The notes below the pieces were generated by a model that searched no databases, was not told the origin of the DNA, and saw only the letters and a program-made list of their open reading frames with translations. Both the position numbers and the translations under genes were made by a program. A DNA stretch of 64,000 nt from Synergistaceae bacterium (GTDB taxonomy: Bacteria > Synergistota > Synergistia > Synergistales > Synergistaceae): assembly GCA_030523725.1 (NCBI GenBank), contig JAUNHV010000001.1, positions 1 through 64,000 on the forward strand, given 5' to 3'. Positions 17,837 through 27,457 of the stretch are shown here, in pieces (position 1 is the first letter of the stretch; every line of letters starts with the position of its first letter).

Positions 17837-17847
17837 ATCAGCTTTTC

Positions 17848-17920
17848 GGGGGCTACAAGTAGACCCCCTACTTGCTCTGGCGAAGCCAGAGCCTTTATGG
17901 TCTTTATGTTTATGGCTAAA
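17848..17920. repeat. Family A element, right part
   Basis: GGGGG/CCCCC hairpin (17848-17868), GCTCTGGC GAA GCCAGAGC (17874-17892) and the right border CTTTATGTTTATGGCTAAA. It lies just after module copy 1 and before pncC. Confidence 0.6.
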
Positions 17921-17930
17921 TCCTTTATTG

Positions 17931-18470
17931 CTAATGTTTTTTTAGAAATTCTATAAATGCTAAGAGAGTTTCAAAAGCTATTACAGCAATTTGCAACCGA
18001 ACGTTTTCTCTTGTCCCCTCAAATATTTTCTTAAAGGTTTTTGTTATTCCACTCTTTGTTGCAATTCCAAAAAAAACAGTGCCAAGCGGATTTTCCTCTG
18101 TGCCTCCGTCCGGTCCTGCGAAGCCGGTTACAGAAATTGCTATGTCACTAGGAATTACGCCAAGCACACCGCTCGCCATTTGGGAAGCACAATCAGCACT
18201 CACTGCTCCAACCTCATCAAGCGTTTTAGGGCAAACACGCAAGACACTAGCCTTTACTTCGTCCGAATAAGAAACAACACTGCCATAAAACACAGCAGAA
18301 GAACCGGCAATATCTGTTACGCTCTTTGCCAAAAGTCCCCCTGTGCAAGACTCGGCAAAGGTAAAGTGTAGCCCTTTTTCTTTTGCCTTTGTTACAACCT
18401 GCACGGAAAGTTCATGCAACATGGCCGTCAAATCATTATCGCTTCTAATTTCTGCCATTTTGCTTAACAA
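17931..18470 (-). CDS. pncC: Nicotinamide-nucleotide amidase (CinA C-terminal type), copy 1
   Basis: A 179-residue stand-alone CinA C-terminal domain. The family deamidates nicotinamide mononucleotide in the pyridine nucleotide cycle. Motifs are [23 protein letters not shown] (nucleophile Ser region), [26 protein letters not shown] and [25 protein letters not shown]. It overlaps deoC by 26 bp. It is one of two near-identical copies (about 9 residue changes in 179 against the gene at 58076), part of a 1,175-bp gapless direct repeat. No N-terminal molybdopterin-like domain is present. Confidence 0.92.
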   Translation of the reverse strand: MLSKMAEIRSDNDLTAMLHELSVQVVTKAKEKGLHFTFAESCTGGLLAKSVTDIAGSSAVFYGSVVSYSDEVKASVLRVCPKTLDEVGAVSADCASQMASGVLGVIPSDIAISVTGFAGPDGGTEENPLGTVFFGIATKSGITKTFKKIFEGTRENVRLQIAVIAFETLLAFIEFLKKH

Positions 18471-19110
18471 TCTTTACAATGCGAGAAGTACCAAGACGTT
18501 TTGCACCCAGGTTTAAGAAATCTTCTGCATCTTCCAAGCTCCCTATTCCGCCAGCGGCTTTAATTTTTTTACCGTTTGTGACGTGTTTTGCAAAGAGTGC
18601 AATGTCCTCTTTTGTGGCTCCACCAGTGCTGAAACCAGTTGAAGTTTTGATAAAATCTGCATCCGATTTGCTCACAATCTCACACATTTTTATTTTCTCT
18701 TCTTCTGTTAAAAGGCAGGTTTCTATTATTACCTTCAAAATTTTTTCAAGGCAATTTTGCTTTATCTCGTTAATTTCTTCCAAAATTTCGTCATAATTTT
18801 TGTCTTTTAGATCACCAATGTTGATGACCATATCAATTTCATCTGCACCATTCTGAACTGCTTGACGAGCTTCAAAACATTTGACTTCTTTTGTGGCATA
18901 GCCATTTGGAAAACCGATGACAGTGCAAATTGCGACACGCCCTGCCGCATATTCGCTAGCACGCTTCACATAAGTTGGTGGAATGCATACAGAAGCAGTT
19001 TTATATGCTATACCATCGTCAATAATTGACCTAATTTCGCTCCAAGTTGTCCCCTGTGACAAAAGCGTATGATCACAATGATTTAATATGTAGTTAATGT
19101 CCATTTTAAT
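17936..19110. repeat. 1,175-bp direct repeat, copy 1
   Basis: Covers pncC and deoC in full. The matching copy is 58081-59255, same orientation, 40,145 bp away, aligned without gaps. Homology stops 6 bp ahead of the deoC start. A further homologous block with terminator, tRNA and tRNA promoter follows at 19297-19504. Confidence 0.9.
18445..19104 (-). CDS. deoC: Deoxyribose-phosphate aldolase, copy 1
   Basis: A 219-residue class I aldolase that splits 2-deoxyribose 5-phosphate to acetaldehyde and glyceraldehyde 3-phosphate. Conserved parts are NHCDHTLL at the start, [34 protein letters not shown] with the Schiff-base Lys, and KAAGGIG. ATG 19104 has GGAG 11 bases upstream. It is about 98 percent identical in protein to the gene at 58590 (5 changes noted). 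Sequence upstream of the start differs completely between the copies, so expression may differ too. Confidence 0.95.
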   Translation of the reverse strand: MDINYILNHCDHTLLSQGTTWSEIRSIIDDGIAYKTASVCIPPTYVKRASEYAAGRVAICTVIGFPNGYATKEVKCFEARQAVQNGADEIDMVINIGDLKDKNYDEILEEINEIKQNCLEKILKVIIETCLLTEEEKIKMCEIVSKSDADFIKTSTGFSTGGATKEDIALFAKHVTNGKKIKAAGGIGSLEDAEDFLNLGAKRLGTSRIVKIVKQNGRN

Positions 19111-19296
19111 TAGCTCCGTTTATTTTTCAATTTTTTTTAGTGCAACAATATTACAACGTGCAATGCGTGGAAAATTTTATTTTTGCATTTGCATTCAACT
19201 TGTAGCTTGGAAATGTGTGGTGAAAATAGACATGTTTTCGTAGCTACACTTTTGTTTGATATTTGTTTTAATCAGTGTTTCCCTAATAACTAACAC

Positions 19297-19326
19297 AAAA
19301 AGCCACTGAACCTATCAGTGGCTTTT
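19297..19326 (-). terminator. Intrinsic terminator after tRNA-Leu(CAA)
   Basis: AAAAGCCACTGA/TCAGTGGCTTTT stem with a short loop. Read on the minus strand it follows the tRNA by 22 bases and ends in Ts. It is duplicated at 60601-60629. Confidence 0.85.
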
Positions 19327-19348
19327 TGTTTGAAAATTTTTCAAAAAA

Positions 19349-19436
19349 TGGTGCCGGAGGGGAGACTCGAACTCCCACGAGGTGTTAGCCTCGGTGGATT
19401 TTGAGTCCACTGCGTCTGCCATTCCGCCACTCCGGC
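19349..19436 (-). tRNA. tRNA-Leu(CAA)
   Basis: An 88-nt gene with encoded CCA (19349-19351) and A73. The acceptor stem GCCGGAG/CTCCGGC pairs perfectly. The anticodon loop CTCAAAA gives CAA (reads UUG). A long variable arm CGAGG/CCTCG marks a class II tRNA, and TTCGAGTC is the T-loop region. Every visible stem is intact, so it should be functional. Confidence 0.95.
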
Positions 19437-19475
19437 AACTGTGCGACAAATCAACGTATCGCTAACTTCTATCTG

Positions 19476-19504
19476 ATTATATAATAAAATAGCACTTTTG
19501 GCAA
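19476..19504 (-). promoter_or_regulatory. Promoter of tRNA-Leu(CAA)
   Basis: On the minus strand TTGCCA (19499-19504) lies 17 bases ahead of TATAAT (19476-19481), about 40 bases before the tRNA. This is a good sigma-A promoter, and the second tRNA copy keeps a similar one. Confidence 0.75.
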
Positions 19505-19589
19505 ATAGATTTTTTCACTGTAATTCTTTTTAGCCATATCATGATATAATTTTAGAAAGTTATTTCAGTATAAAAAGAGGGAAAACACG

Positions 19590-22289
19590 TTGGACGAAAT
19601 GAACAATAGACAAGAAAGACAAAAAAGACAAAAAATACTTTTAATAGATGGACACGGGCTTTTGTTTCGTGCCTTTTATGCCTTACCAATTACAATGAAA
19701 GCGCCAGACGGAACGCCAACAGGTGCTTTAACTGGTTTTGCAAATATGTTGAAAGGAATAATTGACACTGTGAAGCCTATCCACACAGCGGTGTTTTTTG
19801 ACGCTGGGGGAAGCGATGCAAGAAAAAATATTTTTAGAGATTACAAGGCAACAAGAAAGCCAACGCCAGATGAAATAAAAATACAAACACCTTTAGCTGA
19901 AGAATTTTGTCGTCTTGCTGGTTACGCTGTGAAATTTGAAGTTGGAGTGGAAGCAGATGACCTTATTATTTCTACGGCAAAAAATTTAGAGCATGAGGGC
20001 TATGAAGTTCTTATTTTAACTTCTGATAAAGACCTTATGCAGACGATAACAGATCATATAACAATCCTTCGTCCTAAAAAAGGCGTAAACGAATTTGCAA
20101 CATACACACCACAGACATTTTTTGACGAACGTGGTTTTGAACCAAGCAAAATTGCAGACGTTTTGGCAATTATGGGAGACACGGCAGACAATGTACCTGG
20201 CGTGCATGGCATTGGTGAAAAGGGTGCGAATGATCTTGTTAAACAATTTGGAACACTGGATGAAATTTATGAACAAATAGAGGAAGTAAAGGGAGTTAAG
20301 CAAACTTATCTGCGAGAGGGAAAAGAAGCTGCTTATTTAAGTTTATCTCTTGTTTTGCCACAACCAACAGCCCCACTAGCAACAGAAGAAATCTTAAAAG
20401 CAGAGATGAATGCGACGGAACTTGGAAAGTTTTGTGACAGATTAGCCTTAAGAAAAATTAAACAAGATTTTTTGAATGAAAAAGATTTATTTTTGTCCTC
20501 CTTTGAAAACTTTGCTTTAAAAAATGAACCAACTACAAAAAACAAAACCACCGCAAAAGCAAATGAAACAATAATCCAAGAAAACATTTTTGAATCTGTT
20601 GGTATAGAGGAAGCACACTTTATAGAATGTGATTTAGTTGCGTTGCTCGAAGCGAATAAAAAAAATTTACTTGCACTTGATTTTCTTGAAAGGGACGCAA
20701 GTAAGCTTTTGCTAATTTCAAATGATAAAAACTACACCGTCGTTTCTTTAGACAATGAAAAAAAAGTTGAAGCATTAAACAATTGGCACAATTCAGACGG
20801 GATTTTTATTCTTGAGTCTTACCCAAAGTTTATAGAAACGCTTGAGGACAAAAACTCTACTTTACGTTTGAATTTCTATAATATTATTTGTCTTGCAACT
20901 CATCATTACCTTTTGCACCCAGATAATGCAGGGCAAAAATGGCAAGAGAAAGGTGGCTATACTTCTCTACACCGTGCCGTAAGTCAAAAGGCAAAGCTAT
21001 TCTCATATTTTGAGCTTTCAAAGAAACTAGCTCTTAGTGAAAAGCTAATAAATTTGAAAAATACACTTGATATGCCTCTTGCTAGTGTATTGCTGAATAT
21101 GAAACGCAATGGACTTTTTGTGGATGTTGCAAAACTAAAAGCACTTGAATTGGAGTTACAAGAAGCAATAGCAAAAAAAGAAAAAGAAGTTTTTACATTA
21201 ACAGGGCAGGAATTAAACCTTGCTTCGCCAAAACAGGTTAGAGCACTTCTCTTTGAAACGCTTGGACTGCCAGCAATAAAAAAGATAAAAACAGGTTATT
21301 CAACGAGCATAGAGGTTATGGAAGAACTGGCGCGACTACCAGAGCCATTCTGTCTTGTCCCGCAAGCGATAATTGAATATAGAGAATTGACAAAAATTTA
21401 CAGTAGCTTTGTTGAACCTTTTTTGAAATTTGCACTAGATGAAATAGTTAAAGGACGTGAGCCGATAATTCACTCTACCTTTGACCACCTTGCTACTGGA
21501 ACTGGACGTCTAGCCAGCTACAATCCAAATGTGCAAAATATGCCTCAATTTGGCAACTTTGCAAAATCATTCCGCTCTTGTTTTATACCACGCAAGGAGA
21601 GTCATGTTTTTGTTTCAGCGGATTATTCGCAAATTGAGCTTCGTGTTCTTGCCTCAGTGACCGGTGAAGAAAAATTAAAGGAAGCATTTGCTAAAGGACA
21701 AGACATACACAAACAAACTGCCTGCATGATCTATGGTTATGACGAAAGCCAAATAGGTCAAGAGGAGCGTAGAGTAGCCAAAACAGTAAATTTCGGACTT
21801 ATCTATGGCATTAGTGCCTTTGGTTTATCAGAAAAGCTAGGCATTCCACGTAGAGAAGCCACATCACTTTCAGAAAGATATTTTGATGCCTTGCCAAACG
21901 TTAAAGCATACATAAAAGATGCCAAGAAAAAAGGGCAGGAGAGAGCCACACTTGAATCAATTTTTGGCAGAATTCGCCCTACAAGCGAAATTGTTATGGC
22001 AACGAGAGGAAATTCTCCATACGAAAGAATTTGCCAAAATAGCCCGATTCAAAGTGCAGCATCCGATATTGCTAAAATTGCCTTGATAAAGTTTGAAAAG
22101 GTTTTGTCGGAGCAATTTCCGAAGGCAAAAATTATTTTACAAATTCATGATTCTATAGTTTGCGAATGTGATGAATTTGACGCGGAAGCAGTAAAAAAGA
22201 TACTTGTTTCCACAATGGAAAGCATAAGAGCAATAAATGTTCCGTTAGTTGCAGAGCCAAAGATTGGCAAAAATCTAGCGGAGGTTTAA
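19590..22289 (+). CDS. polA: DNA polymerase I
   Basis: An 899-residue Pol I for primer removal and repair synthesis. Residues 1 to about 300 are the 5'-nuclease (LLIDGHGLLFRAFYAL, EADDLI, TSDKDLMQ, GDTADNVPGVHGIGEKGA). Residues about 480-899 are the polymerase (SADYSQIELRVLA motif A, RRVAKTVNFGLIYG motif B, QIHDSIVCE motif C). The middle 3'-5' exonuclease-like domain shows LALDFLERD in place of the usual DxE, so proofreading is probably lost, as in many Firmicutes. The start is TTG at 19590, set by GAGGG 8 bases ahead. The nearby ATG at 19599 has no ribosome site. Confidence 0.96.
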   Translation: MDEMNNRQERQKRQKILLIDGHGLLFRAFYALPITMKAPDGTPTGALTGFANMLKGIIDTVKPIHTAVFFDAGGSDARKNIFRDYKATRKPTPDEIKIQTPLAEEFCRLAGYAVKFEVGVEADDLIISTAKNLEHEGYEVLILTSDKDLMQTITDHITILRPKKGVNEFATYTPQTFFDERGFEPSKIADVLAIMGDTADNVPGVHGIGEKGANDLVKQFGTLDEIYEQIEEVKGVKQTYLREGKEAAYLSLSLVLPQPTAPLATEEILKAEMNATELGKFCDRLALRKIKQDFLNEKDLFLSSFENFALKNEPTTKNKTTAKANETIIQENIFESVGIEEAHFIECDLVALLEANKKNLLALDFLERDASKLLLISNDKNYTVVSLDNEKKVEALNNWHNSDGIFILESYPKFIETLEDKNSTLRLNFYNIICLATHHYLLHPDNAGQKWQEKGGYTSLHRAVSQKAKLFSYFELSKKLALSEKLINLKNTLDMPLASVLLNMKRNGLFVDVAKLKALELELQEAIAKKEKEVFTLTGQELNLASPKQVRALLFETLGLPAIKKIKTGYSTSIEVMEELARLPEPFCLVPQAIIEYRELTKIYSSFVEPFLKFALDEIVKGREPIIHSTFDHLATGTGRLASYNPNVQNMPQFGNFAKSFRSCFIPRKESHVFVSADYSQIELRVLASVTGEEKLKEAFAKGQDIHKQTACMIYGYDESQIGQEERRVAKTVNFGLIYGISAFGLSEKLGIPRREATSLSERYFDALPNVKAYIKDAKKKGQERATLESIFGRIRPTSEIVMATRGNSPYERICQNSPIQSAASDIAKIALIKFEKVLSEQFPKAKIILQIHDSIVCECDEFDAEAVKKILVSTMESIRAINVPLVAEPKIGKNLAEV

Positions 22290-22459
22290 GTAAAAATACC
22301 TGTATTGGTATAATTTTTTGACAGAGTAATTTTATCGTGCTAAAATTACCCTGTATTTTTTTTGCATACCTCGTTGTGCAGATGTTAACTCAATTTACCG
22401 TTGAAGTTTCTGTCCTGGGAATATGCAAAATACATATTATATTTAAGGAGGAGAACTCT

Positions 22460-24079
22460 ATGAAGTTCCAAAAAAAAGTTGTTTTAGCCGTAGCATTATT
22501 AGCTTTTTTTGTTTCACCAGCTTTGGCAGTAAATGTTCAGTTCTTGTCAACAAATGACATGCACAGCCGTCTTTATTCAGAGAAGAATGCCAAAACACAG
22601 GAAATTTCTAGTGGTTTTGCAAAGCTTCGTACAGCGATTGATATTGCCAAGAAAGCTTACAAGGGTGATACTCTTGTATGCTCAGGCGGTGACTACACTG
22701 AAGGCTTCTTCTATTACTACTTCAAGGGTATTCCAGAGGCAACAGCTTCTAACATGGTTGGTTATGATATTACAACCGTTGGTAACCACGAATTTGATGC
22801 GGGTGGTGAGGATTTTATCAAGTTCTTGAATATTATCAAGTATCCAATGATTTCTAGCAACTTGACCTTCAAAGATCCATCATTAAACAAAAGAGTAAAG
22901 CGTACTCACATTATCAAAACTAAGGGTGGGGTTAAGGTCGGTTTCGTTGGTCTTACCACAACAGAGCTTGCAGCTACGAGCCACATTTGCGAAACAGGTT
23001 TTGTTACAGTTGAGCAGGATACAACAAAGGTTGCTCAAGCAGCAGTTGATGAGCTTAAGAAGAAAGGCTGTGACATGATTATTGTTTTATCACACCTTGG
23101 TCATGAGACAGAAATTTTGCTTGCACAGCGTGTACGTGGTATTAATGCAATTATTGGTGGTCACACACATACAAAAGTTGAAGAGCTTATGTCAAGAAAA
23201 GACCCAGATGGTAATGATGTTATCATAACCCAGACAGGTTGCTATGTAGAGAACATGGGTAAGCTAGACCTCTGTGTTGAAAATGGTAAAACTGTTCTTG
23301 CCAAATCAAAGTGGAAATTGGAACCACTTGGTGCAAAATATAAAGAAAATGAAAAAATCGTGAAATATTTAGCGCCATTTAAAGCAGAGCTTGAGAAAAA
23401 GCTTGGTGTTACTATTTCAACGTGCCTTGATCCAATTAACCTTGGGAAAACTTGGACGAGATCAAATGAGTCTCCAATAGGAAGCATGATTGCAGATGCG
23501 ATGAGAGAGGGTGCGAAGACTGACATTGCTATTCAGCACGCAGGTGGTATTCGCGGGGGCTTGACACTTGAACCAGGTCCTGTGAGCGCACTTACAATGA
23601 ACACCATTCTCCCATTTGGTAACAACGTTTGCGTTACAGAGTTAACAGGGGAAGAATTAAAACAGGTTATGGAAGTTGCAGCTTCTGCCTATGTTTACGA
23701 AGGAGATGGCTTTGACGGTCAGTTCCGTACGCCAGGTGGCGGCTTTATGCAGATTTCTGGTATGCGTGTAACGTATGACATGTCAAAGAAGCCAGCACTT
23801 GTTGATAACAAAAATAATGTTAAATTTCCAGGCGAAAGAGTTGTAAAGTTGGAGATATTGCAGGGAAACAACTTTGTCCCTGTAGATCCTAAAGCAACCT
23901 ACAAAGTTGCCTCAACTGACTGGACAGCAAGTGCTGCTGACAAGTATTATCCATTTGCTGGTAAAAAGCCTGTTAACACAGCAACCACCAATAAAGAATT
24001 TTTCATTCAAAAGCTCACAAAAATTGGTAAAGAGTTTAAATTACCAAAACAGGATAGAATGATTTTCTTGAAGAAATAG
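22460..24079 (+). CDS. Secreted 5'-nucleotidase/2',3'-cyclic phosphodiesterase family (UshA-like)
   Basis: A 539-residue exported enzyme. ATG 22460 follows AGGAGG (22446-22451). The signal peptide ends SPALA at residue 23 or so. The metallophosphatase domain shows STNDMHSR, SGGDYTEG, GNHEFDAGG, VLSHLGHE and GGHTHTKVEE, the usual two-metal ligands. The C-terminal 5'-nucleotidase domain (from about 320) has NESPIGSMIADAMREG and AIQHAGGIRGG. Such enzymes strip phosphate from extracellular nucleotides in the periplasm. The exact substrate is not determinable. It is a single-gene unit with its own terminator. Confidence 0.93.
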   Translation: MKFQKKVVLAVALLAFFVSPALAVNVQFLSTNDMHSRLYSEKNAKTQEISSGFAKLRTAIDIAKKAYKGDTLVCSGGDYTEGFFYYYFKGIPEATASNMVGYDITTVGNHEFDAGGEDFIKFLNIIKYPMISSNLTFKDPSLNKRVKRTHIIKTKGGVKVGFVGLTTTELAATSHICETGFVTVEQDTTKVAQAAVDELKKKGCDMIIVLSHLGHETEILLAQRVRGINAIIGGHTHTKVEELMSRKDPDGNDVIITQTGCYVENMGKLDLCVENGKTVLAKSKWKLEPLGAKYKENEKIVKYLAPFKAELEKKLGVTISTCLDPINLGKTWTRSNESPIGSMIADAMREGAKTDIAIQHAGGIRGGLTLEPGPVSALTMNTILPFGNNVCVTELTGEELKQVMEVAASAYVYEGDGFDGQFRTPGGGFMQISGMRVTYDMSKKPALVDNKNNVKFPGERVVKLEILQGNNFVPVDPKATYKVASTDWTASAADKYYPFAGKKPVNTATTNKEFFIQKLTKIGKEFKLPKQDRMIFLKK

Positions 24080-24109
24080 TTTTATGTTGCTATCATAACA
24101 TTGAATAAC

Positions 24110-24155
24110 AAAGCAGGGACATTTGCGGATGTTGCAAATTTCCCTGCTTTTTGTA
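24110..24155 (+). terminator. Intrinsic terminator after the 5'-nucleotidase
   Basis: AAAGCAGGGA pairs with TCCCTGCTTT, with inner pairing ATTTGC/GCAAAT, followed by Ts. It probably also serves mutS2 on the other strand. Confidence 0.82.
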
Positions 24156-24183
24156 TTATTACTTGGTAGAATTTAGATCAAGA

Positions 24184-26550
24184 TCAACCTCGTTTAAATA
24201 TTACAATGGTTGCACCATATCCTCCATCAGATATACCAGCCAGTGCAAAGCTTTTTACAAAACTAGTTGCAGCGCAAACATCATGAACTGCTTGTCTCAT
24301 AACGCCCTTTCCATGTCCATGAATAATCCTCACAGATCCATATCCTGCCCTATAAGCTCTATCTAAATATTGTTCAAGCTCAGGTAAAGCGGTAGCTCTA
24401 TCCATTTCGTGGAGGTCTAGCTCCATGGGAACATTTGTTGGGCGTTCTATGAAAATCGTAACGTTTTTCTCTGGCTTTTTTTCTTTAGTAGAAGCAACTA
24501 ATTTTAGGTTAGATAGTTTAACATGAGATATTGTGACATTTCCGTTTTTACTAGTTACAGTAGCTTCTTTATTATTAACTTCTTGTATGATAGCCTTTGT
24601 TCCAAGTGATAAGATCATTACTGTATCACCTGTCTGCAAAGTTTCCCCAGTTACAGCAACAGATTCTTTTTTTAATTTATCTTCAATTGAACGAGTATGA
24701 GAAGTAGCTCTTTCTTTTACGCTCTTGTTTTTCTTTTCAAGAATTCTCTGGGCATCTTTTAAATCATGAGAATTCCTGATTTTTTTTATAAAGTTTTTGG
24801 CTTCATTTTGTGTAGAGCGAAGAATTTCATTTGCTTTTTCTTTTGCTGAGTTAACAATTTCAAATTCATTATCTGTAAGATTTTTTAGTTTCTTATCGTA
24901 TTTCTCTTTTTGCTCGGTTGCTTTTTGGAATAAAGATTCGGTCTTTCTTTGCTTTAGTTCAAGTGCCTCAGTCTTTTGAATAAGTTCAGAGATCATCTCC
25001 TGAGTATTTGCTTCGCCCTGCATAGCATTTTTTGCGCGAGCAATTATCTTTTGTGAGAGACCAAGTACAGAGGCAATTGTAATGGCGTTGCTTTGACCTG
25101 GAACTCCTATTAAAATCTTGTATGTTGGGCAAAGTGTCTTTGCATCAAATTCAACGCTTGCTGCTTCAACTCCTTTGTGGGTTATTGCAAAATATTTTAT
25201 TGGGTTATGGTGGGTTGAAGAGATAACTAACGAGCCACGCTCGAGAAAATTTTCTAGCATTGCAATTCCGAGGGCAGCACCTTCCTCTGGATCTGTTCCG
25301 GCACCAAGTTCATCAAGCAAAATTAAACTTTTTCCCGTTGCTGCTTCATCTATTTCTTTTATTTGCTTTATATGGGCACTAAAGGTAGAGAGACTTTGCT
25401 CTATACTCTGCTCGTCGCCAATGTCAGTAAATATTGCGTCAATATCACCTATTGTCGAATCGTCAGATGCAGGTATTGGCCAGCCAAACCACGTAAGTAT
25501 CGTACAGACTCCTACGGTCTTTAGTGCAACGGTTTTTCCTCCAGTATTTGGACCTGTGATTACTAGGCTAGAAAAATCCTCTCCGCAACAAATGTTTATA
25601 GGGACAGAATTTTGTGGCAAAAGTGGGTGACGGGCTTCCTTCAAATTGACGTATGTTTTTGTAGCGATGTGTGGAATATGCCACTTGTATTTCCTTATTA
25701 TTTCGGCTAGAGAAAAGAATAAATCAAGGGTCCCAATGACATTTTCAGCGCTGTTGATTGCACCTAGTCGAGCAATGAGATTGGTGGTAATTGCTGTCAA
25801 TATTCTGTCGGATTCATTTTTTTCTTCAGCGCAGAGTGAATTGTATTGTGCATTGAGGTTATCTAGTACATGAGGTGCCATATATACACTATTTCCTCTT
25901 GGGGCTACTTCAATTAGTGTACCTGGGAAGGTGGTACGTGCATCAGCTCGGACGAGGCATACAAATTTACCATATCTCTGAGAAAGAACACGTTCAGTAA
26001 GGAGAGGGGAAATTTGTTTATCATTAAAAATCGTGTTAGCACGAGCTCTAATTTTATCACGGATGTTGCGAATATTCATTCTTGTGTTTGATAAATATTC
26101 GCTTGCGGAATCGTACAAATAACCATCTTCATCAATTACAGATAGCTGTTCTAACTCAGAAGAAAAGTCTCTAAGTTGCTCTGTTAAAATTTTAAACTGG
26201 GGATATTCATCTAAAAATTCCATCAGTGTGTATTTTAACCTATCTGCAAGTGACATCAGTATACGTACAAATATTAACTCCTGACCAGACAATATACCGC
26301 AGGATTTTGCTGAATCAATCATATGGTAAATTGGTACTATCTTAGGTGACCATGGTAAATCGCCGTTTTTGTCTATAAAATTGATATAACTACTAAATAA
26401 TGCTAGCCGTTCCTTTAAGTCTGATAAATTTTCTGCTGGCCTAGTATTTTCTGAAACAAAAAAGCCAAGTTCGCATCTACAAAATTGAGATGCGAACTTG
26501 GTTATTTCTTTTATTTCTAAACTATTTAATGCATTTGGGTGAATAAACAT
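24184..26550 (-). CDS. mutS2: MutS2 family ATPase/endonuclease
   Basis: A 788-residue protein. The clamp and lever helices are at the N-terminus. The ATPase shows Walker A ITGPNTGGKTVAL and SLILLDELGAGTDPEEG with SSTHHN. A long coiled-coil insert (LELKQRKTESLFQKATEQKEKY region) is followed by a C-terminal Smr domain (LDLHEMDRATALPELE, IIHGHGKGVMR). MutS2 lacks the mismatch-reading domain of MutS, and it acts in recombination control or in rescue of collided ribosomes. It is the last gene of the pheST operon, 8 bp after cvpA. Confidence 0.95.
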   Translation of the reverse strand: MFIHPNALNSLEIKEITKFASQFCRCELGFFVSENTRPAENLSDLKERLALFSSYINFIDKNGDLPWSPKIVPIYHMIDSAKSCGILSGQELIFVRILMSLADRLKYTLMEFLDEYPQFKILTEQLRDFSSELEQLSVIDEDGYLYDSASEYLSNTRMNIRNIRDKIRARANTIFNDKQISPLLTERVLSQRYGKFVCLVRADARTTFPGTLIEVAPRGNSVYMAPHVLDNLNAQYNSLCAEEKNESDRILTAITTNLIARLGAINSAENVIGTLDLFFSLAEIIRKYKWHIPHIATKTYVNLKEARHPLLPQNSVPINICCGEDFSSLVITGPNTGGKTVALKTVGVCTILTWFGWPIPASDDSTIGDIDAIFTDIGDEQSIEQSLSTFSAHIKQIKEIDEAATGKSLILLDELGAGTDPEEGAALGIAMLENFLERGSLVISSTHHNPIKYFAITHKGVEAASVEFDAKTLCPTYKILIGVPGQSNAITIASVLGLSQKIIARAKNAMQGEANTQEMISELIQKTEALELKQRKTESLFQKATEQKEKYDKKLKNLTDNEFEIVNSAKEKANEILRSTQNEAKNFIKKIRNSHDLKDAQRILEKKNKSVKERATSHTRSIEDKLKKESVAVTGETLQTGDTVMILSLGTKAIIQEVNNKEATVTSKNGNVTISHVKLSNLKLVASTKEKKPEKNVTIFIERPTNVPMELDLHEMDRATALPELEQYLDRAYRAGYGSVRIIHGHGKGVMRQAVHDVCAATSFVKSFALAGISDGGYGATIVIFKRG

Positions 26551-26557
26551 ATCGTGC

Positions 26558-27139
26558 CTAATATCTTCTTCTTATAGTTTTGTCCGTTTTCTCTGTTAAA
26601 TTTTCTTGGTTGTAATTGAGTATAAAGTCACTCAAGGTTGTGTCTGGAACAGATGTGTTTTCAGGAAGTAAACCGGTTGCTTTTAGTGTCCCCGTTACTC
26701 GTGGTAAATAGTCACCAAAGCGCATCATGATAACGCTGTTGGTCATCCAGTTTGGAGAGGCGTAGTAAGCTGCATTGACTCCCAATATTATAAGCAAATA
26801 TACCAATAATAAAGTTTTTACAACCCCTGCAAGCATACCAAGCAGTCTGTCTAGTGCTCCCAATCTTACAGAAACAACAGCGCCATGCAAAATTTTCTTT
26901 ACGAGGAAGACTACAAGTGTGGTGAGGAACCAAATTGCTATAGCGCCCAGTATGTTTGCAAGAAAAAAATTCATTCCTATAGCTGTTTCAAGTAACATTC
27001 CAGCGTCGCTAAAAAAGTGGAATGTAAAATAGCATGCAGCGATGTAGCCCACGTTTGACATAACTTCGCCGATAAAGCCCCTACTAATTCCACGAATGGT
27101 AAAGTATAAACAAAGAAAGATAAGTAGTGTGTCTAGCAA
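26558..27139 (-). CDS. CvpA family membrane protein
   Basis: A 193-residue inner-membrane protein with about four hydrophobic segments. It begins MLDTLLIFLCLYFTIRG with GFIGEV following, the pattern of the CvpA (colicin V production) family, linked in other bacteria to envelope homeostasis. The C-terminal third is polar. It sits between zapA and mutS2, an arrangement common in Firmicutes. The molecular role is unknown. Confidence 0.85.
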   Translation of the reverse strand: MLDTLLIFLCLYFTIRGISRGFIGEVMSNVGYIAACYFTFHFFSDAGMLLETAIGMNFFLANILGAIAIWFLTTLVVFLVKKILHGAVVSVRLGALDRLLGMLAGVVKTLLLVYLLIILGVNAAYYASPNWMTNSVIMMRFGDYLPRVTGTLKATGLLPENTSVPDTTLSDFILNYNQENLTEKTDKTIRRRY

Positions 27140-27151
27140 GCTAAATACTCC

Positions 27152-27394
27152 CTAGGACAAATTTGTTACGATTGATTTCAGCTTTTTTTCAAGAGTATCG
27201 AAATCAGCTGTTAGTGTTAGAAGTGTAAGTAGCAATTTTTCGTCTTGTGTTAGATATGGAGGAAGAGCCATTACATTAGCATTGACGCGCTCTAATAATT
27301 CCTCCATCTGTTCACGTGGCAGGGGAGAAGTTAAACAATACTGCTTGTTTCCAACTATAAAAGAGAATTTTTCTGTATTCTTAGTGATAAACAT
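27152..27394 (-). CDS. zapA: ZapA-like cell division protein
   Basis: An 80-residue ZapA-type protein: a short N-terminal beta region (KFSFIVGNKQYCLTS) followed by a helical part (MEELLERVNANVMAL... LLLTLLTLTADFDTLEKKLK). ZapA bundles FtsZ filaments at the division site. Sequence similarity in this family is low, so position upstream of cvpA-mutS2 counts as much as the motif. Confidence 0.75.
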   Translation of the reverse strand: MFITKNTEKFSFIVGNKQYCLTSPLPREQMEELLERVNANVMALPPYLTQDEKLLLTLLTLTADFDTLEKKLKSIVTNLS

Positions 27395-27457
27395 CGTTGT
27401 TTCATTTCCTTAATTATTAGATTTACAAATGCGCCAATGTGTTATGAAGCTTGTCCT

